This document shows positions 22,018 to 32,844 of a stretch of DNA of 64,000 nucleotides, piece after piece. Numbering within the stretch: position 1 is the stretch's first letter; the number at the start of each line of letters is the position of its first letter. The notes beneath the pieces are model-generated. The model searched no databases, was not told the origin of the DNA, and worked only from the letters and a program-made list of their open reading frames with translations. The position numbers and the translations under genes were made by a program. Location: assembly GCF_037975245.1 (NCBI RefSeq), contig NC_092565.1, forward strand, positions 18,889,999 through 18,953,998. The letters run 5' to 3'. This stretch comes from Apostichopus japonicus. Lineage: Eukaryota > Echinodermata > Holothuroidea > Aspidochirotida > Stichopodidae.

Positions 22018-23837
22018 TTTGATTTCACAATTGAAGACCTTCCCTGGCTAAGATGAATAAAATTCTGCAAAAAGGGAACAAATGATGAGTAAACATAATA
22101 ACTGAAAACAACTTAAAAAGGTGACATATCTGTATGATGCAATATTAAAAATAAACACTTAAAATTAATAAAGAATTTTATAAATTACTCAGATGTAAAA
22201 CTGAAATGAATGAAATGTTTGCAGAGGTCATGGATGAGGGGGGGGGGGTGGAATTATAGGAGAGGATTTAAAGCTCTGATGAATCACAAATTGTAATTTT
22301 GTCATTCTCTCATAGTTGAAGTGCCTGAAACCTTTAAGACATATGATGTGCTAGAAATAGGCACCTGAAAGCTATGGAAGATTTTAAGGTAGCTTGTCCA
22401 GGTCATTGGTATCTGCTGAAGTTTTTAATTTCATAACCATATGTATAGACTGAAATTGGTCAAAATCATACAGATACATTGGCAAACACATGTAGCAGGT
22501 GCCAGCAATGAGTAATAAATAATATTTTATAAAGCTCAGCATTATCCATCGATAAAATGTTCACAGGCTGTATTACAAAACTACAAACCATTGAAACTTT
22601 TCTAAATTAATTAAATGTTACATGACCAACAGATTTTCAAACAGCATTATCATTCATATTGTAACAACAACTGGCTCCTCCCTTCCCTCCTTCTTACAAA
22701 AAAAAAAAAAAAACATTGTGTAGCGATGCAAAACAGGCCCATTACCACAATTTGGTGTTTACTAATATTGAATCTCTAAATGTGTCTTTGAACAAACATG
22801 ACATATTTTTGCAAATCTAGGAGAATATAATTACATTTTTAACTGCACCCAGTAACTGCTTTTGTGGTGAGCTACCTATTCACAATCATCCAAACACGGT
22901 GCCATTAGCACATCTCACCATGCGATATGCTGTTTGCTTATGAATATGACACACTTATGGAAACTTAAAACATAGCAAAACAAATTAAACCAGACTTGAA
23001 GTAAGTTAATAGCTTGAACCTCAGAGTGTTTTTCACAAGTTCGAAAAATAATAACTTGACAATGCGTAAATGTACCAGTTCAAAGTCATGACAGAACCTT
23101 GATTGTGTTAGGCGTACCTAGGCTTTAATAGCCTAGTACTACTATTACTACTAGTACTAGTAACTTAGTGTCAGATGTTACTGTGAAGTGTGGTGCGTTG
23201 GCATAGGTCTAACCTAGGCCTAGATGATTTTCTTTGAAAAGTATTACAAAAAAATACATAAGTGCAATGAGTCATTGCCTTACCATACCTTGCATTCGCA
23301 TTTTTGAACATAAGCTCAAGAATGTGACTCTATTTTGCTAGTATGAGTTTAGGTGTGAGGTGTATCTGTAACATCACAATGCTAGAATCATATACGCTAG
23401 CCTACTACTACTACCCGTGGTATACCACGCACTGATATGTATGTACACAGATCAGCGGTACCACGGTCATATTTGTTTACAAGAATTTGTGCCCCGTACG
23501 TGCACATGATTGACTTTTGACCTAGGCTAGCTCAGGTACAGTTATTCATAGAGTAATCTTTCGTTATATCGAACTCTATTGTACGAGTTATTCATACCAC
23601 AGAACAGAAGTATGAATGCGAATAGATAAAAGTTTTAAAATCCGATTTCTTCCGTTGCAAGGTCATGTACTTAAAGAGTATTCTTCATTTCAAAATCGTA
23701 AGAGTTCTTGTATCGTTTTCATTCTGTAGGCCGTGTTCGGTCACAGATTTTATCCACAGTAGTACCAAGCTGGTCGATGACCCCTTGAGAACAAAAGCCC
23801 GGATGAGCGCCATTGCTAACGACGCCGATGTCGGTTG

Positions 23838-23991
23838 TCAATGAAATTGACTTGACACTTTTCGGTAAAAATGTTCTAAAATCTCGTGGTCTTTCTTATC
23901 AGGTATGTTGTCTTCTTTATAATCTTTCACCAAACGTTTGATAGCAATAGCGAGTCGGATGATTGGTAGGAAGTTTGACCGGCTGTCATAA
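23838..23991 (-). other. Exon-like open stretch of unknown identity
   Basis: On the minus strand a good acceptor (TACTTTATTTTCTTAG) is followed by about 50 codons, starting YDSRSNFLPIIRLAIAIKRL and ending KVSSQFH with a stop at 23838. Composition is protein-like: charged, amphipathic, with mixed codon use, unlike the AT-rich surroundings. It could be the last exon of an unidentified gene lying upstream of LAP3 in the same orientation, or chance. I do not recognise the protein and could not find its earlier exons. Confidence 0.25.
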
Positions 23992-24689
23992 CTAAGAAAA
24001 TAAAGTAGCATAAACGTGAGCCGTATTCTACCTGTTACACTATGTTTACCGTGGCTGCACAGTAACACAGTATAGCCTAGTATATAGTATGAGCCACTGC
24101 AGTATTGATTCAAGGCCACAATAGTATACAATACGAAATGGGGTTTGTGTTGGCAATAGTACAACACCAGTGCCACTAATTTAGACAATAAAACAGTTGT
24201 ACTGACTCAATAGCCTATAGCCAAATTTGCTTTGATCATGCATTACTATTTATTTTATCGTTATATATGTCAAAGTCCAAGAAATAGTACTAACCTACCC
24301 ATAACTAACTTAGGCCAAATCAGTTATTATTGTGGGGTAAAGTGATGGAATGTTGAGAATCAGCAGTGACTTAGGCCCCTATGGCTAATTCATACTTTGT
24401 ATAGTGTAATCCAACCTTTAGTTGGTGAAGAAACACAGGAATTATGAATTGTGTGGCTCTCAGTTTGACCAAATGCAATCTTTCTTTGAGTATTACCCAA
24501 AGGGCTTGGTAAAATTACTGACCAAAATTAAAATGCAGCTTTAATTCAAAGGATAAAATATTGTTCCTGTTTAATAATATTTATTGGCACATCTAGTCAA
24601 AAGACAGCAAATAATTATTGCTGGATAATTTGTTTTCAAATTTTGTGATAACCAGCATTCGATATATATTGCAGGGAATATTATAGTGT

Positions 24690-24850
24690 TCAAAGTTTGT
24701 GTAGAAGCTTTGGAGGCTAAGAATTTTTTCTCTTATAAAATATTTTGCTTCCTGTGCAAAAATCTGCTATACATCTTTGCACTTGTAATTGTAAAGCAAT
24801 TTAACCATTTTGCGATGCAATCTGTATAAACTATTCCCGGTATTGTATAG
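24690..24850. repeat. Dispersed repeat fragment related to 14.55 kb and 18.45 kb
   Basis: AGTGTTCAAAGTTTGTG followed by TTTCTCTTATAAAAT resembles 14556-14610. ATACATCTTTGCACTT and AAAGCAATTTAACCATTTTG resemble 18448-18553. The repeats are diverged and the family is not named. Confidence 0.45.
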
Positions 24851-26144
24851 TATGATGGCATGCGGTATGTTTGTGATAGTAAGGGCTTTAATGTTCTTTT
24901 AAAGGATAGCTGTTTAGTTCTATATGTAATGTCATCTATGGGTTGATCAAATTGCACCTTACAGTATTGATAGAGAGCATTAACTGTATACTTGTTAAGG
25001 TCAGGAGTCAAACAGCGTGAGAAGAGAAAAACATTTCTCTAATTATGTTATGCATGCATTAAAGTTCACTGTATGATTCCACTACATGAGTGAAATATTG
25101 CACGAAAGTGTCTCAAAATACAAAATTGATGTTTGTTAGTATCACTGTCAGAATTTTGGCCATTTCTTTTAAGGCTATGTAGATTAAAATTGAGAATTGA
25201 AAAAGTGGTTACAATTTGACTAACAAACACAGCAACTACAGTGTCTATTAGCGCAGTGCTATGCTACATATTTATAACACAGTATACCAATTTAGGGAAC
25301 ATACAATTACTGCATTCTATCATACTATATGAGTTTCTGGTGAAAATTTTACAACATGACCAAATCCCCCAGATATAAATGTCACCTGAATATTTAGCAA
25401 AGCTAAAGAAGCTGCTTAACCTAGATATAATTGGAAATCTTATAAGCAACAATGACTTGATAATGAAAATATTCAAATATTTTTTGGAAAAAATCAATTT
25501 GACATTTCCATTGTCTTTCAATGTTCACATCAAAGTCAGAAATGAACAGGAAACAGTGCCATTAGTGTCCTTAACAAATTGACATTTGCAATCCCTGGTC
25601 AATTAATGGTATTGGTATGCGGGTCTGTTCACGTTAAAGCGCCCAATTTGGTTGCCTGAGGTACCAAATTTTCAAATTACAGTAAAGAACTTCTGTTCTA
25701 AGTAAATAACATAACTAATATCTGCAATTTATGAATCAGAATTGACCAGAGCTTAAACTATTCTGGAAATTATATTCAAGATGGTTGAAAGTGTGACAAT
25801 CTATAAATTTTCCAAAATTTGTTCTTTTTTTAATGGTGGTGTGTCATTCCATTGCTGCTACATTTGGGAATTCTGTTTTTATTTTCTTCATTAACACAAA
25901 ATTCGCTATTGTTAGACAAGTTTTCAATGATATCGATGATGTTTTTTAAAAAATATTAGAGTATTGTCAGAAAATATTCAATTTTTCCTGAAATAAAGTT
26001 AAAAAAGTTTTTCTTTAAAGAACAAAATTGAAATTAATAGTTACAATTATACTATAAAATTAAACCACAACATAAGCACATATATTAACCAAAAGCTGAA
26101 AATTCAGGGTCATGTCCTCTCAAATTTTTTTTTTTCTTGACTCT

Positions 26145-26755
26145 TGTTTCGGACATCACCCCCCAAAATGATCTTGTTTCGGACATCACCCACCAATGGT
26201 TTACCTAATATATTAAACCTAATATTTAGTAATAAACCAAATGATGTTCATTTAATGGCAATAATAATGAATAGAAAAGCATTTTAGTAAGTTGATACCT
26301 GTACCAAAAGAGATCTATGGACCCTTCATAGGTTCCAAGTTCAAAACAAAGAAAATGGATACTTGGATCCAAGTGATCAACAAGACAATTATTAAACGAA
26401 GGCCATGCTTGTTAATACTTATATCAGTACATCAGGATATGTTAACAAACAGCATCAAATTCATTTGAATAATGAAAAATGCAGACACTTGTTTTATAGA
26501 TTTGCATTAGACTGTCTTGGACTATGTTTCGGACATCACCACAGCTGTATTAGTGCATCCCTGTTATGTTTTCTACACAATGCATATCATATCAAAAGTT
26601 AAATTTGTAACAAAGGGGTCTTTGTTGTTGACAAGCTACCTACAAGGTATAATGACAGTTTTGAACTTATTATACAGTAGTTCAAATCCTCAGTGTTCAT
26701 TAAAAGTTATTTTTTATGAGTGCTTCAGACATCACTGAATGTTTTGGACATCACC
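26145..26755. repeat. Left subterminal cluster of the GTTTCGGACATCACC motif
   Basis: Copies at 26145-26160, 26175-26190 and 26525-26540 are near-perfect; diverged copies lie at 26722-26735 and 26741-26755. All are in plus orientation. They look like protein-binding sites of the 4.8-kb element. Confidence 0.75.
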
Positions 26756-27149
26756 TTGGAAAAATGTTCACAAAGCTGCATAACAACAATATGAAGTAAT
26801 ATTTTTGCTATTCAAACCTGTTCAAGCAACAAAAGTCTGAGCACAACAGTCAGTCAGTAGCAGATTTACACTAGATATTATGAATTTTTGAGGGAATGCA
26901 GTTTATTAAAACACCATAGACTGGGAAATCAACAAGGTGTACTGAAAAATAATGGCACTGTAAATTCTTGGAAAAAAGCAAATGCCCTGAGGCACATTTC
27001 AAATTGAACATCTGGACAGAGCCTATAGGTGAAAAGATAGGTGATCAGTGAAAATCTGAAGGCTTGGTGTAAATGATAACCCTATTTAATGTAAATGAAT
27101 AATTACTGTTTACTATATACTCAATTCATACATATATCCAAAATACACA

Positions 27150-27385
27150 CATGTAGTTTAGATCCTCCTGCAAGCAGGAACTCGCGAAGAAGCCATCATT
27201 GGCTTATCAAAGCCGCAAGCTGACCAAAAATCAGTCTCTTACATTCATATTAATGTCCATGATTATGAATTGTCAATTGTCAACAACTCTGTAACTTGAC
27301 GACATACATTAATCTTGGAGTGACACAAACTCGGGACCTAATGATTGAAAGGCACCGGCGTTAACCACTGAGCTAAAACTCAATA
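27150..27385 (-). mobile_element. tRNA-derived SINE nested in the 4.8-kb element
   Basis: Reading the minus strand from 27380: TTAGCTCAGTGGTTAACGCC matches the pol III A box and D arm, and GGTCCCGAGTTTGTGTCACT sits at B-box distance. A non-tRNA body follows, ending in short palindromes (CTTCGCGAG, CCTGCTTGCAGG) near 27170-27190. The cloverleaf is broken, so it is not a functional tRNA. Confidence 0.6.
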
Positions 27386-29453
27386 ACACTCCACATAGTA
27401 ACCATTCATTGATCACCATTTGCATAAAGTTAATCTCTGCTTCACCACATTCGTTACCTGTCCAGCATACCTTTTGCATGGCCAGCATTCACCAACACTT
27501 CCCAGAAACATCAACTTATGTATTATTTTGCAGAAAATGGTATTATTATTGACTGCAAAGAAATTTTTACCCCAAAAGGGTTATAGAATTCTTTTTAAAT
27601 TTTACGGTTTCCACATTTCCATCATTATCTAGATGAAGTCTGCAATAATTGAAACAAACAGCAAATATTTACCATTTAATAAATATACAGATGTACACAG
27701 GAGACATCCCTACTGTACATAGCTAATTTGGCACCCACCTGTTGTAGCTAGTATCATTGAGTATACTATTTAAACAATTTTCAGAGGGAAGGTATCATAT
27801 CCTAAACTCTACTAGAATGCTTGGTCCTATTTTGTAATGTCAGCAATATCAACTATTTTGCACCCCTTCAAATGGTACCCACCCGCTCCCACCACCTCCT
27901 CATGCACCTTTGAGCTGGATCTGCCAATGTTGAAGATTGCTTCCACTGGCCCAGCTAAGCAACAGTAGTAGGCTATACTGCTGTAGTAGTAATCTAAGTA
28001 CTAGTTAAAATATCCTTCTTTATTGAGATTCATCATTATGCCTTGGCTATTATAATGTGAAAAACAAGTATTCATGGTTTGTACAAATACTCCTTGTCAC
28101 ATATATGTATTAAATGATTTACTTTGTAAGATTGTTATGATTTAAGCTTATGGCCTAAACTTACATTTAAGTATAAGGCCTAGATGTTATGATATACAGC
28201 AGCTCAGCAAATTGCTCAGCTTTATCCTTAAGTTTCATAATGATAAATATCTGTAATCTGTATACATATCACTAAAGCTCTGAAGTCTGAAGCAACTCAG
28301 AATGAAAACATGGTCATGCATGATGCACCACTCTGTGTATTAATACTGTTGACACCATCAAGTAAACCTGGAGGTTTCATCACACGGTAAATCCGCATTA
28401 TCAGTCATAGAGGGTCATGTACTGTAATGTGTTCCAGGGTGGTACTAATAATCTGATATACTGCATTAATCTCCACATTGCCCATTGTGGTTTACTAACT
28501 AGTACAGTAAATGTATATTTGGGCTTCGAGCAGCAATCAACACACAGTTACCTAGCAATGTCTGTACCTTAACATTATAGTTATAGTCGTTGACCAACAT
28601 TTATAGGTTAGATCACCAAAGACGTTCCACGGTCCTACTACTTAGCTAACATCTTCCCAAAGTACTGGTAGCTTTTCTTGACAACCATCAAGTTCCCATC
28701 AACAGTTAAACTGCTCTGACATAGGGTGTTATAGATGCACACTGATTCCAAACATATAGAGCGACAGACGACACTGAACGGTGTTCAGTTTTTCAAAGTG
28801 ACGTTGTCATACTATGCTGTAGACCGATGTGATAGAAACATGAGCTACTGTGCTACAGAACTCGTCTAGGCCTATTCCAATTGTGTGTAATTAACTTTAC
28901 AATTCTCAATATGATATTGGGAAATATCAAATTGGTACCGCCATGGAAGCTGGAACACATCACATGACAGTCCATGCATGGTAGCCACGTGCCCTTTGAT
29001 GTAGTTCTTTTAGCCTATAAATAGGCTTTCTATGGTTGTGACAAATAGCTTGATTCAAGCTATAGCAGACAATTACAGCATTACTTTCTAATGTACTGTA
29101 TACTGTGATGGCATCCTGATACATGTACTGTATATATATGTCAGAAAAAATTCACTAAAGGTTTTTTTAACTTCTTCAGTACTAAATGATGGAAAATTGT
29201 AGTGTTAATGATGTCAGTTCTACAAAAATCCAAGTAATTTGATGTTCCCAGTAACATTCATACCCAAATATGTAGAATATCATTTTAGACTTGTCACAAG
29301 TCATCAAAAGATGAATACATGTTGGTCAAATGACACCAAAAGTTTAGAAGCATTCTGTTGTAGGAACTTAGTGTATTCTAGCACACTGAAATCAACCAAT
29401 TGAATCATTCAGTGGAAACTAGTGCTGTTTTACAATATGTTGGATTCACAAAA

Positions 29454-30245
29454 GTGATGTCCGAAACACATGGTGATGTCCGAAACATACTTTTAAGGTT
29501 ATTTTGCTATAATATTTGGTAAAGATGGAAAAAACTTTGAGTAGTGCAGTATGTATGTTTGTAACAATAGAACTTGTCATAATATATGAAGTGCTCATCT
29601 ATTGTGTCTTTTTTTCAAGCAGCATAAAGCAATATTAATTAAAACTTGTTTCGGACATCACTGGTGTTTCGGACATCACACACATGGACGGAAAAATTGA
29701 AATGGTTATAAAATCAAAACGGATGAGTGGAAATGTGTCATGTACATACTGTAGTTGAGGGAGTACTTATGCTTTAATTAGAGTAACAAAACAGTCTTGT
29801 GGGTTTTAACATACTTCATATATTAGTTGCTTCATGACGTTTCGGACATCACCAAAATGTGGACGGAAACATTTTGCATGTTGTTTAACTTTATCGTGTA
29901 GTAAAATGTGGCTGAATGGCCATGCATCTGATATATATTTTATTTGATACAACTATGACAGTATTGAAAAGGGACACCACTTTCAACATTTGTTATTTAA
30001 CCCCAAACTATGCCACTCATAAATTAGTGTATAAATGTGGACGGAAAAAGTGATGTCTGAAACACTGGTCCAGTTTCGCAATAATTCGCAAATTCATCGA
30101 TGAAATTTTCTGAAATATTTATGAGAGGGAACCTATAGCCACAAAGTTCAATCATGACAAAATTTGGAGTAATCCTCTTTTGGAGTGTAGAATAGATCAA
30201 AGTACAAATTGTGCAGTTTGAAAATGGCAACATTTTCCGTCCACA
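29454..30245. repeat. Right subterminal cluster of the same motif plus TGGACGGAAA
   Basis: Reverse copies lie at 29454-29467, 29472-29487 and 30050-30063; forward copies at 29647-29661, 29665-29679 and 29839-29853. TGGACGGAAA accompanies them near 29685, 29859 and 30037, and in reverse near 30233. Confidence 0.75.
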
Positions 30246-30437
30246 TTTCGGCACTTCTGGGAGTATAGCATACCATATGCATATCTCAGGAAATTGTCTA
30301 TGCTATGGTAGGTACAGCTAGGTGGACTCTATCCATGGGGATAATATTTGTATCTCTAGAATCTCTAATTATCTTGTCACAATGCTCCAAATGCCATTTA
30401 TGCTAATTTGGGCGCTTTAACGTGAACAGACCCATGC

Positions 30438-32844
30438 ACCATTGGTGCCCCCAAGCCCCCCATATTGCTAGACCACAGTCATTGTGAACGTTTCGAAATT
30501 ACATCAAGCTCTGTTGCATTGATGTATTATAATATCTTTATAATTGACTTTTGTCTAAATTATTGTGCATTCACAGTATAGAAGTGTTGCATTCATGTAT
30601 AACTAAATAATTGGTGTGTATCTAAATTATTTTCTAAGGTATTGTATTTTCACTGTTAAGTGTTGCAGTCAAGTATCACCATAGAATTGATCTATGTGTC
30701 TCTAAATGATAAAAGTTATTAATTGTGTTTAAACTGTAAAGAAGTGTTGCATTTAAGTTGAAAATTTGTTGGTTTTATACTCAGCCACTACAGCCCGAAT
30801 GATCAGGTAGCTTGAAATAAAAAAAAATTGCCAAAACCAAGAAAGAGAGCCATGGCATCATCAGTTATTATCAACAGTACTACTTTTATCTTCAAAACGG
30901 AAAATTAATGTTGAAAGGGTTTCAAACAAAAACATTCAAATGATTCACTGTATTGAACTACTGAAAGTATTCAATTGCTAGCCAGTCAGCATATATCTGT
31001 CAGCTAGATTGAGGGATAGCCAGTCACTGGTCAGTAATTACATGATTTGGTCAGAATATAAAATTTGATATGCCCTTCCAGGGCAATTTTTTAAGATATA
31101 CTCCTTTTTTTTGGTCCTTCAGACAACAGAGTCCTACTTTTTGGTTGTCAAAGAGCAGATTTAGTTGTCCCCAAAAAGTAGCACATGTATACAACAATTT
31201 GTACATTGTGGGAGAGATGTTTAGGTTTTGGTATATTGAACACCAGGATTGGGCCAGTTAAACTGTACCTTCAGGTGGATCATATGCCTACTGCTATTAT
31301 TGTTTATTTCAGTATATCTCCAAAGTGATAGAGGATAATACCAATTGATCATTGTGGGTGGTATTATGTTTAATACATTGCAATGTGAATTTGATGTAAA
31401 CAACAAGTGGTCCTCCAGACAACCTCCAAAGCTCATGTTTGGTCGTCGGAACAGAAATTTGTTCGTCTCAGACAACCATTAAAACTTTGCCCCGTTTCCT
31501 CAAATTACTTTCGTGACACTTCCATTATTTTTTAGCTTTACAGGGAAACTCTTTCATTACACATTGTTATGGGTATCCTAGGAAAAATTTTAGCAAAGTA
31601 TATTTCACAAATTGACCAAGTTGTATTTCAGACTTTTCTGCAGTACCTTTAGTAGGTTCACTATTCTATATTAAACATGAAATGATCAATTCTAAACCTG
31701 CTCTGCAAATGTAAAGCTACTGGATTATTTCCTGGTATTTGAAGACCCCCCCCCTTTCCCACTCCTACCTTGAATAATATTTTCACCTATCAACTTGGAT
31801 TAAAAATCCCCCACTAGATACAAATGCCATGAGCCAATTATTCATACAACCTTTTGCCATGATTGTGTATTGAAACCAGCCATTTGTGTGTGGTATCTAA
31901 CTCGCTTATATTATTGAACTTCATCGAAAGACTTCAGTTATTGACTTTTGGTTACTTCTTTAACCCTGGAAGGAAACTCAAGATCAGCATATAATGGGTT
32001 ACCATGGTTACAGCTTCTGCCTTATTGTCAGGCTATCTAAATTTTTATGGAGACGAATCACACAGGGTCCTATTGTGTATGTGCAGCAGTGAATAAATCA
32101 TTTTTGCTACCTTCATTCATTGGTTGCTTTCAGACAAAAACACAGAGTGTAGGATAAGAAACTGAAGGTTAACTTGTTTGAAGTATTAGTATGCTTTCGA
32201 ATTTTTTACAATATTGGAGAAGGGAGAATACGTTTATTACAGTGATCAGTTAAGCCTACTGTATTCTCAATGTCAACACTAACAGAGTTCGGTGTTATTA
32301 AATTCAAATGGCTCTTTGTGGCCGAAGTTTTACCTCTCATATAAATTTCCTAAGTGGAAGGAACCGGGGAGGAGGGGAGAGGTGTTGTTGAGGGTGGACA
32401 GGAAGTCAATTTCCATGGCACCTAAAAAAAATCTTTTCTAAGATGTTACTTGTGAGAATTATGAGCATTAATACATTTTGATATAAAACTTAATTTTCAA
32501 AGACGTATCTGTTAAACTTTCCATGCATATCGAGTCCTGTAGTCTGCCAGGCTCTAGCAGTTGAAAATACAGTTAACATCTTCAAGCAATGGCATTATCC
32601 TACAGTTAGCTTTTTTTCATTCTCTAGGGCTCTATTAACAATTTTATGAACTTTTCTTTGAAAGTATAGTAATCACTGTTTCTTTTTCTATCGATAGGAT
32701 CTTGGAATATTTCATCATTTTCCTAAAATGGAATTGAACAAAGTGGAAAGGGGAAAATAAACTAGGAAACGACAGTCAACCTTCTTGTTTAAATGCAGTA
32801 CAGTTTGCTTACCCCCAGAGGACACACTGCGAACATATTGCATC
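30438..32844. other. Upstream region of the whirlin/PDZD7-like gene
   Basis: No coding exon is recognisable apart from the presumed 5' UTR just before 32845. It contains the short TIR element at 31.08-31.49 kb and low-complexity C-runs near 31747. Confidence 0.4.
31078..31490. mobile_element. ~410-bp MITE-like element
   Basis: The ends read CCAGGGCAATTTTTT and, reversed, GGGCAAAGTTTTAATGGTTG, an imperfect terminal inverted repeat; both sides carry repeated CAGACAAC / GGTTGTC words. The layout and internal words recur at 45.74-46.12 kb, and one end recurs at 19.9 kb. No ORF. Confidence 0.5.

Larger units (their letters stand above)
22018..25616. other. Region upstream of LAP3, largely featureless
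   Basis: This interval should hold the LAP3 promoter and any 5' UTR exon. The CpG-richest part is about 23440-23830. It also contains CTACTACTAGTA-type simple sequence at 23130-23165, G and A homopolymer runs (22236, 22699) and the repeat fragment at 24690-24850. One exon-like stretch (23838-23991) is listed separately. I see no recognised gene. Confidence 0.5.
25621..30433. mobile_element. Large TIR element (4813 bp) with subterminal motif arrays and 4-bp target duplication
   Basis: The ends are a perfect 26-bp inverted repeat starting GGGTCTGTTCACGTTAAAGC (25621-25646, and its complement at 30408-30433). The flanks carry the direct repeat ATGC (25617-25620 and 30434-30437). Inside, GTTTCGGACATCACC and close variants occur about 11 times, in both orientations, in two zones only: 26145-26755 and 29454-30063. 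TGGACGGAAA recurs four times in the right zone. The 2.7-kb core lacks both motifs and has no ORF longer than ~75 codons, so the element is non-autonomous or decayed. A SINE lies inside it. A 4-bp duplication fits several cut-and-paste superfamilies (for example Chapaev, Sola, Ginger, Academ); none can be chosen from this copy. Confidence 0.8.

Noticed and set aside
23784-23803. Short ORF starting MALIRAF upstream of LAP3
   Set aside because: About 47 codons with no similarity I recognise and no in-frame splice to LAP3 exon 1; more likely 5' UTR or promoter.
25379-25582. 67-codon ORF on the plus strand just left of the 4.8-kb element
   Set aside because: AT-rich, Leu/Ile/Asn-heavy translation typical of random open frames; no splice context or homology.
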